From the NCBI GenBank assembly GCA_945861155.1, contig CAMATN010000002.1, positions 1 through 64,000 of the forward strand: a stretch of DNA of 64,000 bases. The letters are read 5' to 3'. The DNA comes from Rhizobium sp. Q54 (lineage in GTDB: Bacteria; Pseudomonadota; Alphaproteobacteria; ATCC43930; CGMCC-115725). A program made the translations under genes and the position numbers. Every line of letters starts with the position of its first letter. Positions within the stretch are counted from its first letter, which is position 1. Of the stretch, positions 1 through 11,381 are shown one piece after another. The notes under the pieces are model-generated. The model was given only the letters and a program-made list of their open reading frames with translations, was not told where the DNA came from and did not search any database.

Positions 1-1
1 C

Positions 2-964
2 CGCAATCCGGATTACTGGAAGCCGGGCCGGCCCTATCTCGACGGGATCGAGTGGACGATGATGCCCAACCCGTCGACCGCGATCCTCGCCTTCACCGCC
101 GGGAAGTTCGATCGCTATGCCCAGGGCATCCTGTCGATCCCGTTGATGAAGCAGATCAAGACCCAGCAACCGGCGGCGATGTGCGAAATGGTGCCGTGGA
201 ACATTCCGCGCCAGCTTATCGTCAACCGCGACAAGCCGCCCTTCGACAATGCCGAATTGCGCCGGGCAATGGTGCTGACTCTCGACCGCAAGGCGTTCAT
301 CGACATTCTCGGCGACGGCGAGGGCTCGGTCGGCGGGGCGATGATGCCGCCGCCGGCCGGAAGCTGGGGCATGCCGCCGGAAGTGCTGCAAACGATGGCG
401 GGGTATGGGACCGATGTCGCGCAGAACCGGTCCGCCGCCCGCGACATCATGAAAAAGCTCGGCTATGGGCCCGACAAGCGGCTGTCGATCGCGGTGACGA
501 CCCGCAACACCCCGGCCTATCGCGACCCGGCGGTGTTGCTGATCGATCAGCTGAAGGAGATCTATATCGACGGGACGCTCAACGCGATCGATACGACGCA
601 ATGGTATCCGACCGTCATGCGCAAGGACTATGCCGTCGGCCTGACCGTCAGCGAAAACGGGCTCGACGACCCCGACCAGCAATTCTATGAGAATTTCGTC
701 TGCGGCGCCGAGCGCAATTACACCGGATATTGCAGCGCCGAGGTCGACAAACTCGTCGACCAGCAATCGGCGGAGCCCAATACCGAAAAACGCCGCAAGA
801 TCGTCTGGGAGATCGAGCGCAAGCTGGCCGATGACGGCGCGCGACCGATCATCTTCTACCCGGTTTCGGGGGCGTGCTGGCAACCGCACTTCAAGGGCCA
901 CACCATGATGGTCAACGGCAATTACAACGGCTGGCGTTTCGAGGACGCCTGGCTTGACCGCTAA
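2..964 (+). CDS. ABC transporter substrate-binding protein, family 5 (peptide/nickel type), 5' truncated by window edge
   Basis: Frame is open from base 2 (RNPDYWKPGRPYLDGIEW...) to TAA at 964; SBP_bac_5-like C-terminus; followed by two permeases and two ATPases. Confidence 0.9.
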   Translation, partial: RNPDYWKPGRPYLDGIEWTMMPNPSTAILAFTAGKFDRYAQGILSIPLMKQIKTQQPAAMCEMVPWNIPRQLIVNRDKPPFDNAELRRAMVLTLDRKAFIDILGDGEGSVGGAMMPPPAGSWGMPPEVLQTMAGYGTDVAQNRSAARDIMKKLGYGPDKRLSIAVTTRNTPAYRDPAVLLIDQLKEIYIDGTLNAIDTTQWYPTVMRKDYAVGLTVSENGLDDPDQQFYENFVCGAERNYTGYCSAEVDKLVDQQSAEPNTEKRRKIVWEIERKLADDGARPIIFYPVSGACWQPHFKGHTMMVNGNYNGWRFEDAWLDR

Positions 965-1160
965 GTCCGCGTGGCCGCCCAATCCGGCCCCGCGCTTAGT
1001 GTTCTGCGCCTGATGTGTTAGTCTTGCTGCGTTGAGCGGCGAGATCGCTGAAAGGGACTCGTCTTACGCCGAAACAGCCTCTACAAGGGCGGGCGCTTCA
1101 ACGGCCGGCGGTGCGCTCGGGAGAGCGTCGGGCGACGGCACAGAGCGGGGGGAGGAAGCC

Positions 1161-2108
1161 TTGGGAGCCTATATGGTGCGGCGCTTCGGGTTGATGATGC
1201 TGACCCTGTTCGGCATTTCGATCATCATCTTCGTCCTGCTGCGGCTGACACCCGGCAACATTGCCGACATCCTGTTCGACGCCGGCGGCTTCGTCGATCC
1301 GGTCGACAAGAAGCGGATCGAGGCCGATCTCGGGCTCGACAAACCGCTGCCGGTGCAATATTACCGCTGGATCAGCGGCTTGGCGGTTGGCGATCTCGGC
1401 ATCTCGTACCAGACCGAGCGGCCGGCGATCCAGGAGATCCTGCCGCGCATCCCGATAACGGCGAAGATCGCGTCGTTGGCGCTGATAATCTCGGTGGTGC
1501 TCGGGGTGCCGTTCGGCGTGATCAGCGCGGTCAAGCAGAATACAAGGCTCGACTACATCTTGCGGGTGGTCACCCTGTCCGGGCTGTCGATGCCGTCGTT
1601 TTGGCTCGGCCTCTTGATCCTGATGGGGTTTGTCCACTTTTTCGGAACCATCCCGATCTACAGTTCCGAACCTACCGGGTTCTGGAACACCCTCTTGATG
1701 TACGCCGTGCCGGCGGCGGCGGTCGGTTTCCGCAGCTCCGCGCTGCTGATGCGGCTCACCCGCTCCTCGATGCTCGAAGTGATGCGGCAGGATTACATCC
1801 GCACCGCCCGTTCGAAGGGCGCCTCCGAGACCACCATCAATTACTACCACGCGCTGAAGAACGCGATGCTGCCGGTGGTTACCGAGATCGGCATCGAGGC
1901 CGCGTTTCTGTTCGGCGGGCTGATCGTCATCGAGACCGTGTTCAACATCCCCGGCGTCGCGCGGTTCCTCGTCGAGGCGGTCCGCTGGCGCGACTATCCG
2001 ATGGTGCAAAACCTCGTGATGTTCATCGCGATCGTCGTCGTGACGGTCAATTTCATTGTCGACATGATATACGCGGCGCTAGACCCGCGGATCAAATACT
2101 CCGACTAG
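1161..2108 (+). CDS. Peptide ABC transporter permease, DppB-like
   Basis: MVRRFGLMMLTLFGISIIIFVLLRLTPGN and C-terminal LDPRIKYSD; TTG at 1161 preceded by ggggggaggaa; longer ORF from 1032 less likely. Confidence 0.9.
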   Translation: MGAYMVRRFGLMMLTLFGISIIIFVLLRLTPGNIADILFDAGGFVDPVDKKRIEADLGLDKPLPVQYYRWISGLAVGDLGISYQTERPAIQEILPRIPITAKIASLALIISVVLGVPFGVISAVKQNTRLDYILRVVTLSGLSMPSFWLGLLILMGFVHFFGTIPIYSSEPTGFWNTLLMYAVPAAAVGFRSSALLMRLTRSSMLEVMRQDYIRTARSKGASETTINYYHALKNAMLPVVTEIGIEAAFLFGGLIVIETVFNIPGVARFLVEAVRWRDYPMVQNLVMFIAIVVVTVNFIVDMIYAALDPRIKYSD

Positions 2109-2142
2109 GACAGGAAATGCCTCACGATCGGGAGATCGGACA

Positions 2143-3036
2143 GTGAGCACGATCGATTTTCAAACCGAACTGACCGCGGCGGGCGCCAATGTCAAGAGCC
2201 GCTGGGGCGCCGTCCGCTTCTTCGTGCGCCGCTATCCGCTGGGCGCGGGTGGCGCGGTCATCATCGCCATGATGGTCTTCGCCGCGCTGTTTGCACCCTA
2301 CATCACGATGTACGACCCGCTGTCGACCAACGCCGCCGCTTCGCTGGCGCGGCCGAGCGCGGCGCATTGGCTCGGCTGCGACTTCATGGGCCGGGACCTC
2401 TTCGCCCGCATCGTCTATGGGGCGCGGCTCTCGCTGATCGTGGCCGTCTGCTCGGTGACGCTCGGCTGCACGGTCGGGGTCTCGATCGGGCTCCTGGGGG
2501 GCTATCTGGGCGGCTGGTTCGACCTGATAACCCAGCGTTTTCTCGAAATGATGCAATCCCTGCCGCTGTTGGTCATGGCGATCGTCATGGCCGCCGCCCT
2601 CGGACCCTCGCTGCCCAACACGATCCTCGCGATCGCCTTTGTGCTGGTGCCCACCGTCGCCCGCGTCATTCGCGCCAACGTCCTGAGCCTGCGCGAGCGA
2701 CCCTTTGTCGAGGCGGCCAAGGCGATCGGCATGTCGGAGCGGCGCATCGCGATCCGGCATGTGTTGCCCAACACGCTGGCCCCGTTGATCGTGCTGGCGA
2801 CCGCCCAGTTCGGCTCGACGATCCTGATCGAAGCGGCGCTCTCCTTCCTCGGGCTGGGTGTTCCCGAACCGCACCCGTCCTGGGGCCGGATGCTGTCGGA
2901 ATCGGCCGCCGAGTATGTGCGGACGGCGCCCTGGCTGGTGATCTTCCCGGGATTGGCGATCAGCTTTGTCGTGTTCGGCATCAATCTGTTGGGCGATGCC
3001 TTGCGCGACATGCTCGATCCGCGTCAACGCAGCTAA
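2143..3036 (+). CDS. Peptide ABC transporter permease, DppC-like
   Basis: DppC-type sequence ([56 protein letters not shown]). Confidence 0.92.
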   Translation: MSTIDFQTELTAAGANVKSRWGAVRFFVRRYPLGAGGAVIIAMMVFAALFAPYITMYDPLSTNAAASLARPSAAHWLGCDFMGRDLFARIVYGARLSLIVAVCSVTLGCTVGVSIGLLGGYLGGWFDLITQRFLEMMQSLPLLVMAIVMAAALGPSLPNTILAIAFVLVPTVARVIRANVLSLRERPFVEAAKAIGMSERRIAIRHVLPNTLAPLIVLATAQFGSTILIEAALSFLGLGVPEPHPSWGRMLSESAAEYVRTAPWLVIFPGLAISFVVFGINLLGDALRDMLDPRQRS

Positions 3037-3142
3037 AAGCCCCGGGCAAGCTAAAAGCCCCGGGCCGCCAACAGCCCTGAAAAGAAAACAGGGCCTGGAG
3101 CGAAAACAGGGTTTCCAGCACAAGGACATTAGGAGGGATCAC

Positions 3143-4196
<1,054 letters not shown>

Positions 4197-4204
<8 letters not shown>

Positions 4205-5222
4205 GGCCGCCACGATGGACCGCGCCGCGGTGACCGCGAGGCCCGGCCACAACCGGCCGCCGGTGATCGAGGCCATCAACCTGAAAAAGCATTTCCCGGT
4301 CAAGAAGGGGATATTGCGGCGCACGGTTGGCCAGGTCTACGCGGTCGACGACATCACCTTCTCGGTCGGCGAGGGTGAGACGCTTGGCCTCGTCGGCGAA
4401 AGCGGCTGCGGCAAGTCGACGGTCGCGCGTACGGTATTGCGCCTGATCGAGCCGACCGCTGGCACGATCCGCCTCGACGGGCACGACGTGACGCGGCTTG
4501 GCAAGGCCGAATTGCGGCCCTACCGCCGCCAGATGCAGATGATCTTTCAGGACCCGTTCTCCTCGCTCAACCCGCGCATGTCGGCGGGCGACATCGTCGG
4601 CGAGCCGCTGCAGGTTCACGGGCTCGCGTCCGGCAAGGAGAAGCACGAACAGGTCTGCGAGATTTTCGACCAGGTCGGTCTGCGGCGCAGCCAGATGAAC
4701 GCCTTTCCGCACGAGTTTTCCGGCGGTCAGCGCCAACGCATCTCGATCGCCCGCGCTCTGGCGCTCAACCCCAAGCTGATTGTCGCCGACGAGCCGGTGT
4801 CGGCGCTCGACGTGTCGATCCAGGCGCAGGTCATCAACCTGATGATGGATCTGCAGCGCGAGAAGGGGTTGTCCTACCTGTTCATCGCGCACGATCTTGC
4901 CGTCGTCGAACACATCAGCCACCGCATCGCGGTCATGTATCTCGGCAAGATCGTCGAATACGCCGACAAGCGCACCCTGTTCACCAACCCGCAGCACCCC
5001 TATACCGAGGCGCTCCTGTCGGCGGTGCCGGTGCCCAACCCGAAGCTGAAGCGCGCCAAGCGGCTGTTGCAGGGCGACGTGCCGAGCCCGATCAACCCGC
5101 CGTCCGGCTGCGCCTTCCACACCCGCTGCCCCTATGCCGAGGCGCGCTGCAAGGTCGACACCCCGAAACTGGTCGAGATCAGCCCCGGCCACGGGGTCTC
5201 GTGCCTCCTCCGGACGAATTGA
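4197..5222 (+). CDS. Peptide ABC transporter ATP-binding protein, DppF-like
   Basis: Walker [36 protein letters not shown]; overlaps the upstream ATPase gene by 8 bp. Confidence 0.92.
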
Positions 5223-5309
5223 TCTGCTGGCGAAGGCCGAGGTTCGGGGGTTAGAGGCGCGTCGCGGGCTCGACGACATCGCGCGCCATCGCTGCGAGAA
5301 GGAGCCACC

Positions 5310-5693
5310 ATGGCCGACCCGATCACCGTGATCCAGGAAGCCGAGCGCCCGCTGGTCGACTTTGTCGGCGGCGCGACCTATCGCGCCATCATCGGCGACG
5401 ATACCGGCGCCGGCGTGCCGATCCGCACCGGCATCCAGAATTCGCCACCGGGTTATCAGACGCGCGTGCACTCGCACCCCTATGTCGAGACCTTGACCGT
5501 GATCGAGGGGCGCGGCGAAGCTTGGCTCGACGGCGAGCCCGGCCGGGTCGTGCTCGAACCGGGGGTCACGGTGGTGCTGCCGGCGAACCGGCCGCACGCG
5601 TCCCGGGTGATCGGCGATCGACCGCTGGTCACGCTCGGGGTTCACACCTTCGGCAAGCGCATCGTCAATTACAAAGACGCAGCCGCGTCGTGA
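5310..5693 (+). CDS. Cupin domain protein
   Basis: Cupin pattern TRVHSHPYVETLTVIEGRGEAWLDGEPGRVVLEPGVTVVLPANRPH; RBS aaggag. Confidence 0.85.
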   Translation: MADPITVIQEAERPLVDFVGGATYRAIIGDDTGAGVPIRTGIQNSPPGYQTRVHSHPYVETLTVIEGRGEAWLDGEPGRVVLEPGVTVVLPANRPHASRVIGDRPLVTLGVHTFGKRIVNYKDAAAS

Positions 5694-5796
5694 CCGCGCC
5701 GGCCGGCGAGACCTGATCCGCGACCGAGGCCCTTCCCTTCGCGAACCGGTCGGGCCACACTGTCCGACGATTATTGCAGCAAGGGAGGGTAATTCC

Positions 5797-6159
5797 ATGG
5801 CCGACATTCGCCGCATCGACGTGACCGAGCCGCCGGGCGTCCGCATGAGCCGCTGCGTCGTGCGCGGCGACAACGTCTATTTGTGCGGCTTGACGGCGGC
5901 CGATACGACCCAGGACATCACCGGCCAGACCAAGCAGATCCTCGCGCGCATCGACGATTATCTGGGTCAGGCCGGCACCACCAAATCAAACCTGCTGACG
6001 GCCAATCTGTGGATCAAGGACATGGCGATGTTTCGCGACATGAACGCGGTGTGGAACGAGTGGGTCGACCCCGCCAACCCGCCGGCGCGGGCCTGCGTGC
6101 GGGCCGATCTGGCGCGCCCCGAGGTGCTGGTCGAGATCATGGTCACCGCGGTGAAATAA
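5797..6159 (+). CDS. RidA/YjgF family protein
   Basis: About 120 aa with YLCGLTA, QTKQILARIDDYLGQAGTTKSNLL, RACVRADLARPEVLVEIMVTA. Confidence 0.9.
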   Translation: MADIRRIDVTEPPGVRMSRCVVRGDNVYLCGLTAADTTQDITGQTKQILARIDDYLGQAGTTKSNLLTANLWIKDMAMFRDMNAVWNEWVDPANPPARACVRADLARPEVLVEIMVTAVK

Positions 6160-6186
6160 CCGCCGGACGCCGCATCGGCAGAAATA

Positions 6187-7428
6187 GTGACCGACACAGA
6201 TCAGGCGGAGGGCGGCGGCTGGGCCGGGCCGCTGCAGGGGCTCCGCGTCGTCGATTTGACGCGGGTTCTGGCCGGCCCGTTCGCGACCCAGAGCCTCGGC
6301 GACCTCGGCGCCGAGGTGCTGAAGATCGAGCCGCCGGGCGGCGGCGACGAGACCCGCCGGTTTCCGCCCTTTATCGCTGGCGAGAGCCACTATTTCCTCG
6401 GCATCAACCGCAACAAGAAAAGCCTCGTCATCGACCTGCAACAGCCGGCCGGCGCCGATATCCTGCGCCGGCTCGTCGCCCGGGCGGACATTCTGGTCGA
6501 GAACTACCGCCCGGGCGTGATGGGCCGGCTCGGGCTCGGCTATGACCGGCTCGCCGAGATCAACCCGCGCTTGATCTACTGCGCGATTACCGGCTTCGGC
6601 CTGACCGGCCCGCTCAGCGACAAGCCATCCTTCGACATCGTCACCCAGGCCTTGACCGGGGCGCTCAGCATCAACGGCGAACGCGGCCATATGCCGGTCA
6701 AGCTCGGCATCCCATTGGGCGACATGGTCGGCGGCGTTTTCGGGCCGATGGCGATCCTCGCCGCGCTGCACGAGCGCACGCAGACGGGCCGCGGCCGCCT
6801 CATAGACATCAGCCTCTATGACGGGCTGATCGGCATGCTCGGCTATTTCACCCAACTCGCCTTTCTGACCGGCGAGGATCCGCCGCCGATGGGTTCGAGC
6901 CACCCGAACATCGTGCCCTATGGCAGTTTTCCGGCGTCCGACGGCTCGATCATCATCGCAATCCTGTCGGAGAGTTTCTGGGGCAAGCTGTGCGACGCGC
7001 TGGAGCGGCCCGATCTGGCTGCCGACCCGCGCTTTGCGACCCCGCTCGGGCGGCGCGACCATCGCGACGAGGTCGACCGCATAATCTCGGAGGTGACCCT
7101 CACGCGCAGCGTCGCCGAGTGGCAGGAGCGGCTCGCCGCCTTCGATGTGCCGCATGCACCGGTGCTCGGGGTCACGGCCGCGCTGGCCCACCCGCAGGCA
7201 ATCGCGCGCGAGATGGTGGTCAACGCGCAACACCCGACCGCCGGCGAGTTGCGCCTCGCGGGTCGACCGATCAAGTTTCCCGGCGCGCCGCAGCGCAAAT
7301 CGACCGCGCCGCCGATTTTAGGCCAGCATACAGCCGAGGTCCTGCGCGACGAACTCGGCTACAGCGATGCCGAAATCGCCGCGCTGCGCCGCGACGGGGT
7401 GATCGATCGGCTGACCGCTCGCGGCTAA
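6187..7428 (+). CDS. CaiB/BaiF (family III) CoA-transferase
   Basis: GLRVVDLTRVLAGPFATQSLGDLGAEVLKIEPPGGGDETR...NKKSLVIDL. Confidence 0.95.
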   Translation: MTDTDQAEGGGWAGPLQGLRVVDLTRVLAGPFATQSLGDLGAEVLKIEPPGGGDETRRFPPFIAGESHYFLGINRNKKSLVIDLQQPAGADILRRLVARADILVENYRPGVMGRLGLGYDRLAEINPRLIYCAITGFGLTGPLSDKPSFDIVTQALTGALSINGERGHMPVKLGIPLGDMVGGVFGPMAILAALHERTQTGRGRLIDISLYDGLIGMLGYFTQLAFLTGEDPPPMGSSHPNIVPYGSFPASDGSIIIAILSESFWGKLCDALERPDLAADPRFATPLGRRDHRDEVDRIISEVTLTRSVAEWQERLAAFDVPHAPVLGVTAALAHPQAIAREMVVNAQHPTAGELRLAGRPIKFPGAPQRKSTAPPILGQHTAEVLRDELGYSDAEIAALRRDGVIDRLTARG

Positions 7429-7442
7429 AGCCGCCTTTAGCC
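7423..7442 (+). terminator. Hairpin overlapping the stop codon of the CoA-transferase gene (GGCTAAAG-CCGC-CTTTAGCC)
   Basis: Perfect 8 bp stem with 4 nt loop containing TAA 7426-7428; no U-tract, so terminator function uncertain. Confidence 0.35.
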
Positions 7443-7668
7443 AAGCGGGTCGCCGGCGGGTCTATCCCAAACAAACGGGTTTATCCCAAACAAAAAGGTA
7501 TGCCGCGCGGTTATTTGTTTTTTAACCACCCCGCCCCATGATACTTAGACAATCAACCAGGACCCCAAGACCAACCGGTTCTGCGTTTTTGTCTTCCGCC
7601 GCGACGGCTCGCCGCTGACGGTTGAAAACGCGGCGCAGCCGCTTGGCCGGAGGTTGACGCCACTCATC

Positions 7669-8169
7669 ATGACGCTGCACCCCCACCTCGCACTTACGGT
7701 GTTTACGGTCGTCATGGTTGCCGCCGCGTTCGAGGATTTCAGGCGACTGGTCATTCCCAACCTGCTGCCGATCCTGTTGTGTCTGTTGTGGCCGGTTTAC
7801 TTTGCCGGCGAGCCGAGCCTGTCTGGCGCGCTTGCCGCGGTCGGCTGCGCGCTGGCGGTATTTGTCGTCGGCGCGATCTTGTTCGCGCGCGGCTATCTCG
7901 GTGGCGGCGATGTCAAGCTCTTGAGCGCCGCGACGCTGTGGGCCGGCCCGGCCGGAACGCCGGCGCTCTTGATGCTGACCGGCGTCTTTGGCGGCGCGCT
8001 GGCCCTTTTTCTGCTGCTGCCGTTTGGCAATCAGATCGCCGCCGCGGCCCGCTTCATGCTGGGCCAGCCGGCCCTTCCGCCAAAGCGCGGGCTGGCAATT
8101 CCGGTGCCGTATGGCATCGCCATTGCGGGAGCCGCGCTGGTCGTTGTCCTCTCTCCTCATTTTGGTTGA
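7669..8169 (+). CDS. cpaA: Prepilin peptidase CpaA-like (A24 family)
   Basis: FEDFRRLVIPN and GYLGGGDVKLLSA motifs; first gene of the cpa cluster; ATG 7669 or TTG 7654. Confidence 0.85.
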   Translation: MTLHPHLALTVFTVVMVAAAFEDFRRLVIPNLLPILLCLLWPVYFAGEPSLSGALAAVGCALAVFVVGAILFARGYLGGGDVKLLSAATLWAGPAGTPALLMLTGVFGGALALFLLLPFGNQIAAAARFMLGQPALPPKRGLAIPVPYGIAIAGAALVVVLSPHFG

Positions 8170-8175
8170 AACGCC

Positions 8176-9165
8176 ATGCGCGCGCGCACCTTGCTTTTGC
8201 TGTTTCTCGCCATCGTGCTCGCCGGCAGCACGGCGATGCTCGCTCGCTCCTGGCTCCAGGCGCAGCGCTCGAACCAGATCGCCGACGCCGCGCCGGTGGC
8301 GCAGTCGAAGCCGGCCCGATCGGTGCTGGTGGCGCGGCTCGACCTCAAGCGCGGGCAGATCCTGCGGCCCGACGACATGGTCTGGCAGGTCTGGCCCGAG
8401 GGCGGCGTCGACAAGACCTATATCGTGATGGGCGGCGAGCGCACGCCGGACCAGCTTGCCGGCTGGGTCGCCAAGAACCCGATCGCCAGCGGCGAGCCGA
8501 TCACCGAGTCCCGCCCCGATCAAGTAGGTAAGATCATCAAGCCGGGCGATCGCGGCTTCCTCGCGGCGGTGCTGCGGCCGGGCATGCGCGCGATCTCGGT
8601 GCCGGTAACGGTGACCTCGGGAATTTCCGGGTTTATCTTCCCGGGCGACCAGGTCGATCTGCTGCTCAGCTATCCGATCCCGGCGCCCACGCCGCCCGCC
8701 GGCAGCGAGGCCAACAAACCGACCTATGAACACAAGGCGTCGCAGACCGTGCTCAGCAACATCCGGGTGATCGCGATCGATCAGCGGCTCGAGAGCAAGG
8801 TCGGCGAAGCCGTCGTCGCCCACACCGCGACCTTCGAGGTGACGCCAAAGCAGAGCGAGATCATCGCCCTGGCGACCGAGATCGGCAAGGTGTCGCTCGC
8901 CCTGCGCAGCCTTGTGTCCACGGTGCAGGAGCAGGAACAGGCCGCCAAGCTGGCCGAGGCGGTGGGCGCAGGAGCACCCGATTCGCCGATCGCGGCGACG
9001 GCAACCTATACGATCGACAGCGAAATCAGCCCCTTGCTGCCGAAACGGGCCAGCACTCCCGCTGACGGAAAGGAAACGCTGGCGACCGGCGTGGTCACGA
9101 TCTTGCGCGGAAGTGGGAAACCGAGCGAGTCTAAGCCATCTGAACCTGCTCCCAAGGGGTCGTGA
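8176..9165 (+). CDS. cpaB: Flp pilus assembly protein CpaB (RcpC)
   Basis: SAF domain plus RcpC pattern (GMRAISVPVTVTSGISGFIFPGDQVDLLLSY); position in locus. Confidence 0.9.
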   Translation: MRARTLLLLFLAIVLAGSTAMLARSWLQAQRSNQIADAAPVAQSKPARSVLVARLDLKRGQILRPDDMVWQVWPEGGVDKTYIVMGGERTPDQLAGWVAKNPIASGEPITESRPDQVGKIIKPGDRGFLAAVLRPGMRAISVPVTVTSGISGFIFPGDQVDLLLSYPIPAPTPPAGSEANKPTYEHKASQTVLSNIRVIAIDQRLESKVGEAVVAHTATFEVTPKQSEIIALATEIGKVSLALRSLVSTVQEQEQAAKLAEAVGAGAPDSPIAATATYTIDSEISPLLPKRASTPADGKETLATGVVTILRGSGKPSESKPSEPAPKGS

Positions 9166-10673
9166 TGCGCAAATTCCTGGCTCTCGCGGCGGTGGCGTCG
9201 GGGCTCGGCCTTAGCCCGGGCCTGAGCCTCGGGCTGAGCCCCGGCCTCCAGGCCGCCGAGCCCCTTACCCCAGGTGGCGTCCGACGCGCCGCTCCGGACG
9301 CGGCGGCTTCCATCGCGCAGCCGCCGACGATCGTCATGCCGGCTCCGAGCGATCCCAATCGGCCGGCCCGGGTAACCACGGTGCCGCCGAGCGGTCCCAC
9401 GGTCGCGCTTGAGGCCGGCAAGGGGATGCTGATCCGCCTGCCGCGCGCCGCCAGCACGGTGTTTATCGCCAATCCCGACGTCGCCGACGTGCAGATCAAA
9501 TCGCCGTCGCTGATCTACGTCACGGCCAAGGCGCCGGGGCAAACCGCGCTCTACGCGGTCGATTCCGACGATCGGGTTCTGTTGAACGCGCCGGTGCGGG
9601 TCGAGCACGATTTGTCGCGGGTGCGCCAGTCGCTGGGCACGGTCGCCCCTGGTGAGAACGTCTCGGTCAGTTCGGTCGACAATTCGCTGGTGTTGAGCGG
9701 CAACATTTCGAGCGCCGGCCGCGCCGAAAAGGTGCGCAGCCTCGCTGCCTCGATCGCCAGCGAGACCAAGGGAAACGTCGTCAACCGGCTCTCGGTCGCC
9801 ACCCCGAACCAGGTCAATATCCGGGTCAAGGTCGCCGAGGTGAACCGCAGCGTCTTGAAGTCGATCGGCGTCAACTGGAGCAAGCTCGCCGGCAATATCA
9901 CATTTCTGACTGACAACCCGACGGTCGGCGGCGCGATCTCGAACCAGAACATCCTGAATCTCGCGCTGGGCGGCAACAACGCCCGGATGCTGGCGACGAT
10001 CGAGGCTCTGGCGCAGGAGGGGTTGCTGACCACGCTGGCCGAGCCGAACCTGACCGCCACCAACGGGCAGCCCGCCTCGTTCCTCGCCGGCGGCGAATTC
10101 CCGGTCCCGGTCGCGGCCAGCTCGGTCGGAGGCGTGTCGACGGTAACGATCGAGTTCAAAAAGTTCGGCGTGTCGCTCGACGTAACCCCGACGATCATCG
10201 ATGCCGATCATCTGATCCTGCGCATCCGGCCGGAGGTCAGCCAGCTGACCACCAACGGCGCGGTCAACCTGGCCGGGTTCACGATTCCCGCCCTGTCGGT
10301 CCGCCGCGCCGAAACAACGGTCGAATTGGGCAGCGGGCAAAGCTTCATGCTGGCGGGCCTCCTCAGCAGCAACTCGACCCAGAACATCTCCAAGCTCCCC
10401 GGGCTGGGCGACATCCCGATCATCGGGCAGCTGTTCCGGTCCGAACGGTTCGAACGGGGCGAAACCGAACTCGTCATCATCGTGACCCCGTATCTCGTCA
10501 AGCCGACCCTGACGACCCTGGCGGCGCCAACCGACGGCTTCAGACTTCCCCACGACGCACAGCGGGTCATGCATGGCGACGTCTATCGCCAAACTTTGCC
10601 TGGCCCCGCCAAGGGTCCGGTCGGCGCCGGCGGCCAAGGACCGGTCGGGCCGGTCGGCTTTCGTCTGGATTAA
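9162..10673 (+). CDS. cpaC: Tad secretin CpaC (RcpA)
   Basis: Secretin domain (LLTTLAEPNLTATNGQPASFLAGGEFPVPV; GLGDIPIIGQLFRS); 4 bp overlap with cpaB. Confidence 0.93.
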   Translation: MMRKFLALAAVASGLGLSPGLSLGLSPGLQAAEPLTPGGVRRAAPDAAASIAQPPTIVMPAPSDPNRPARVTTVPPSGPTVALEAGKGMLIRLPRAASTVFIANPDVADVQIKSPSLIYVTAKAPGQTALYAVDSDDRVLLNAPVRVEHDLSRVRQSLGTVAPGENVSVSSVDNSLVLSGNISSAGRAEKVRSLAASIASETKGNVVNRLSVATPNQVNIRVKVAEVNRSVLKSIGVNWSKLAGNITFLTDNPTVGGAISNQNILNLALGGNNARMLATIEALAQEGLLTTLAEPNLTATNGQPASFLAGGEFPVPVAASSVGGVSTVTIEFKKFGVSLDVTPTIIDADHLILRIRPEVSQLTTNGAVNLAGFTIPALSVRRAETTVELGSGQSFMLAGLLSSNSTQNISKLPGLGDIPIIGQLFRSERFERGETELVIIVTPYLVKPTLTTLAAPTDGFRLPHDAQRVMHGDVYRQTLPGPAKGPVGAGGQGPVGPVGFRLD

Positions 10674-10688
10674 GGGGAGGGAGGGGCC

Positions 10689-11381
10689 ATGAAGCTGCAT
10701 CCTAGCCTGGTCGCCGGCGCGCTCTTGTTGGCGTTGGCCGCGTGCCGCCCCGGCGCCGCGGAATACACTGAGAGCGAGGCGCCCAAGCACCTGACTCTCG
10801 ACAACGCCAGCACCCACACCGATCTGCGCTTCGCGCCGGGATCGAGTCGGCTTCTTGCCGGCGAGGTCGCGCGGCTGCGGGCGCTGGCGGCAACCGGAGC
10901 GATCGCGCCGTCGGACCGCGTCAGGGTCGCGGTCGCCTCTGCCGGTAGCCCGGCCCTCGCCGCGGCCCGTTTCGAGACGATCGCCGCCGAATTGCTGCGC
11001 TACCGCATCGCGGCAAGCGCCCGGCCGCTCGCCGCGCTGGCGCCCAATCGCGCGCTGATCGAGAGCGAACGATACCTGGTCAGCGCGCCGCCCTGCCCCA
11101 ACTGGAGCAAGCAGAGCTCGCTCGATTTCACCAACACCCTGTCCAGCAATCACGGGTGCGCCAACGCGGTCAATCTCGGGCAGATCGTGGCCACTCCGGC
11201 CGATCTGGCCGAGGGGCGTCCGGTCGGGCTGGCGATGGGCCAGCCCGCCGCCGCCGCCGTGCGACGTTACCTCAACGACGAGGTCAAACTTCCGACAGCA
11301 ACCGTTGTCGGCCCGATTGGGGCACCGTCCAGTCAAGCACCTGGCGCCGGCGGCGCCGGGGACGCCGGGAGCAAACCATGA
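10689..11381 (+). CDS. cpaD: Pilus assembly lipoprotein CpaD
   Basis: Lipobox LALAAC; CPNWSKQSSLDFTNTLSSNHGCANAVNLGQIVATPADL typical of CpaD. Confidence 0.9.
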   Translation: MKLHPSLVAGALLLALAACRPGAAEYTESEAPKHLTLDNASTHTDLRFAPGSSRLLAGEVARLRALAATGAIAPSDRVRVAVASAGSPALAAARFETIAAELLRYRIAASARPLAALAPNRALIESERYLVSAPPCPNWSKQSSLDFTNTLSSNHGCANAVNLGQIVATPADLAEGRPVGLAMGQPAAAAVRRYLNDEVKLPTATVVGPIGAPSSQAPGAGGAGDAGSKP

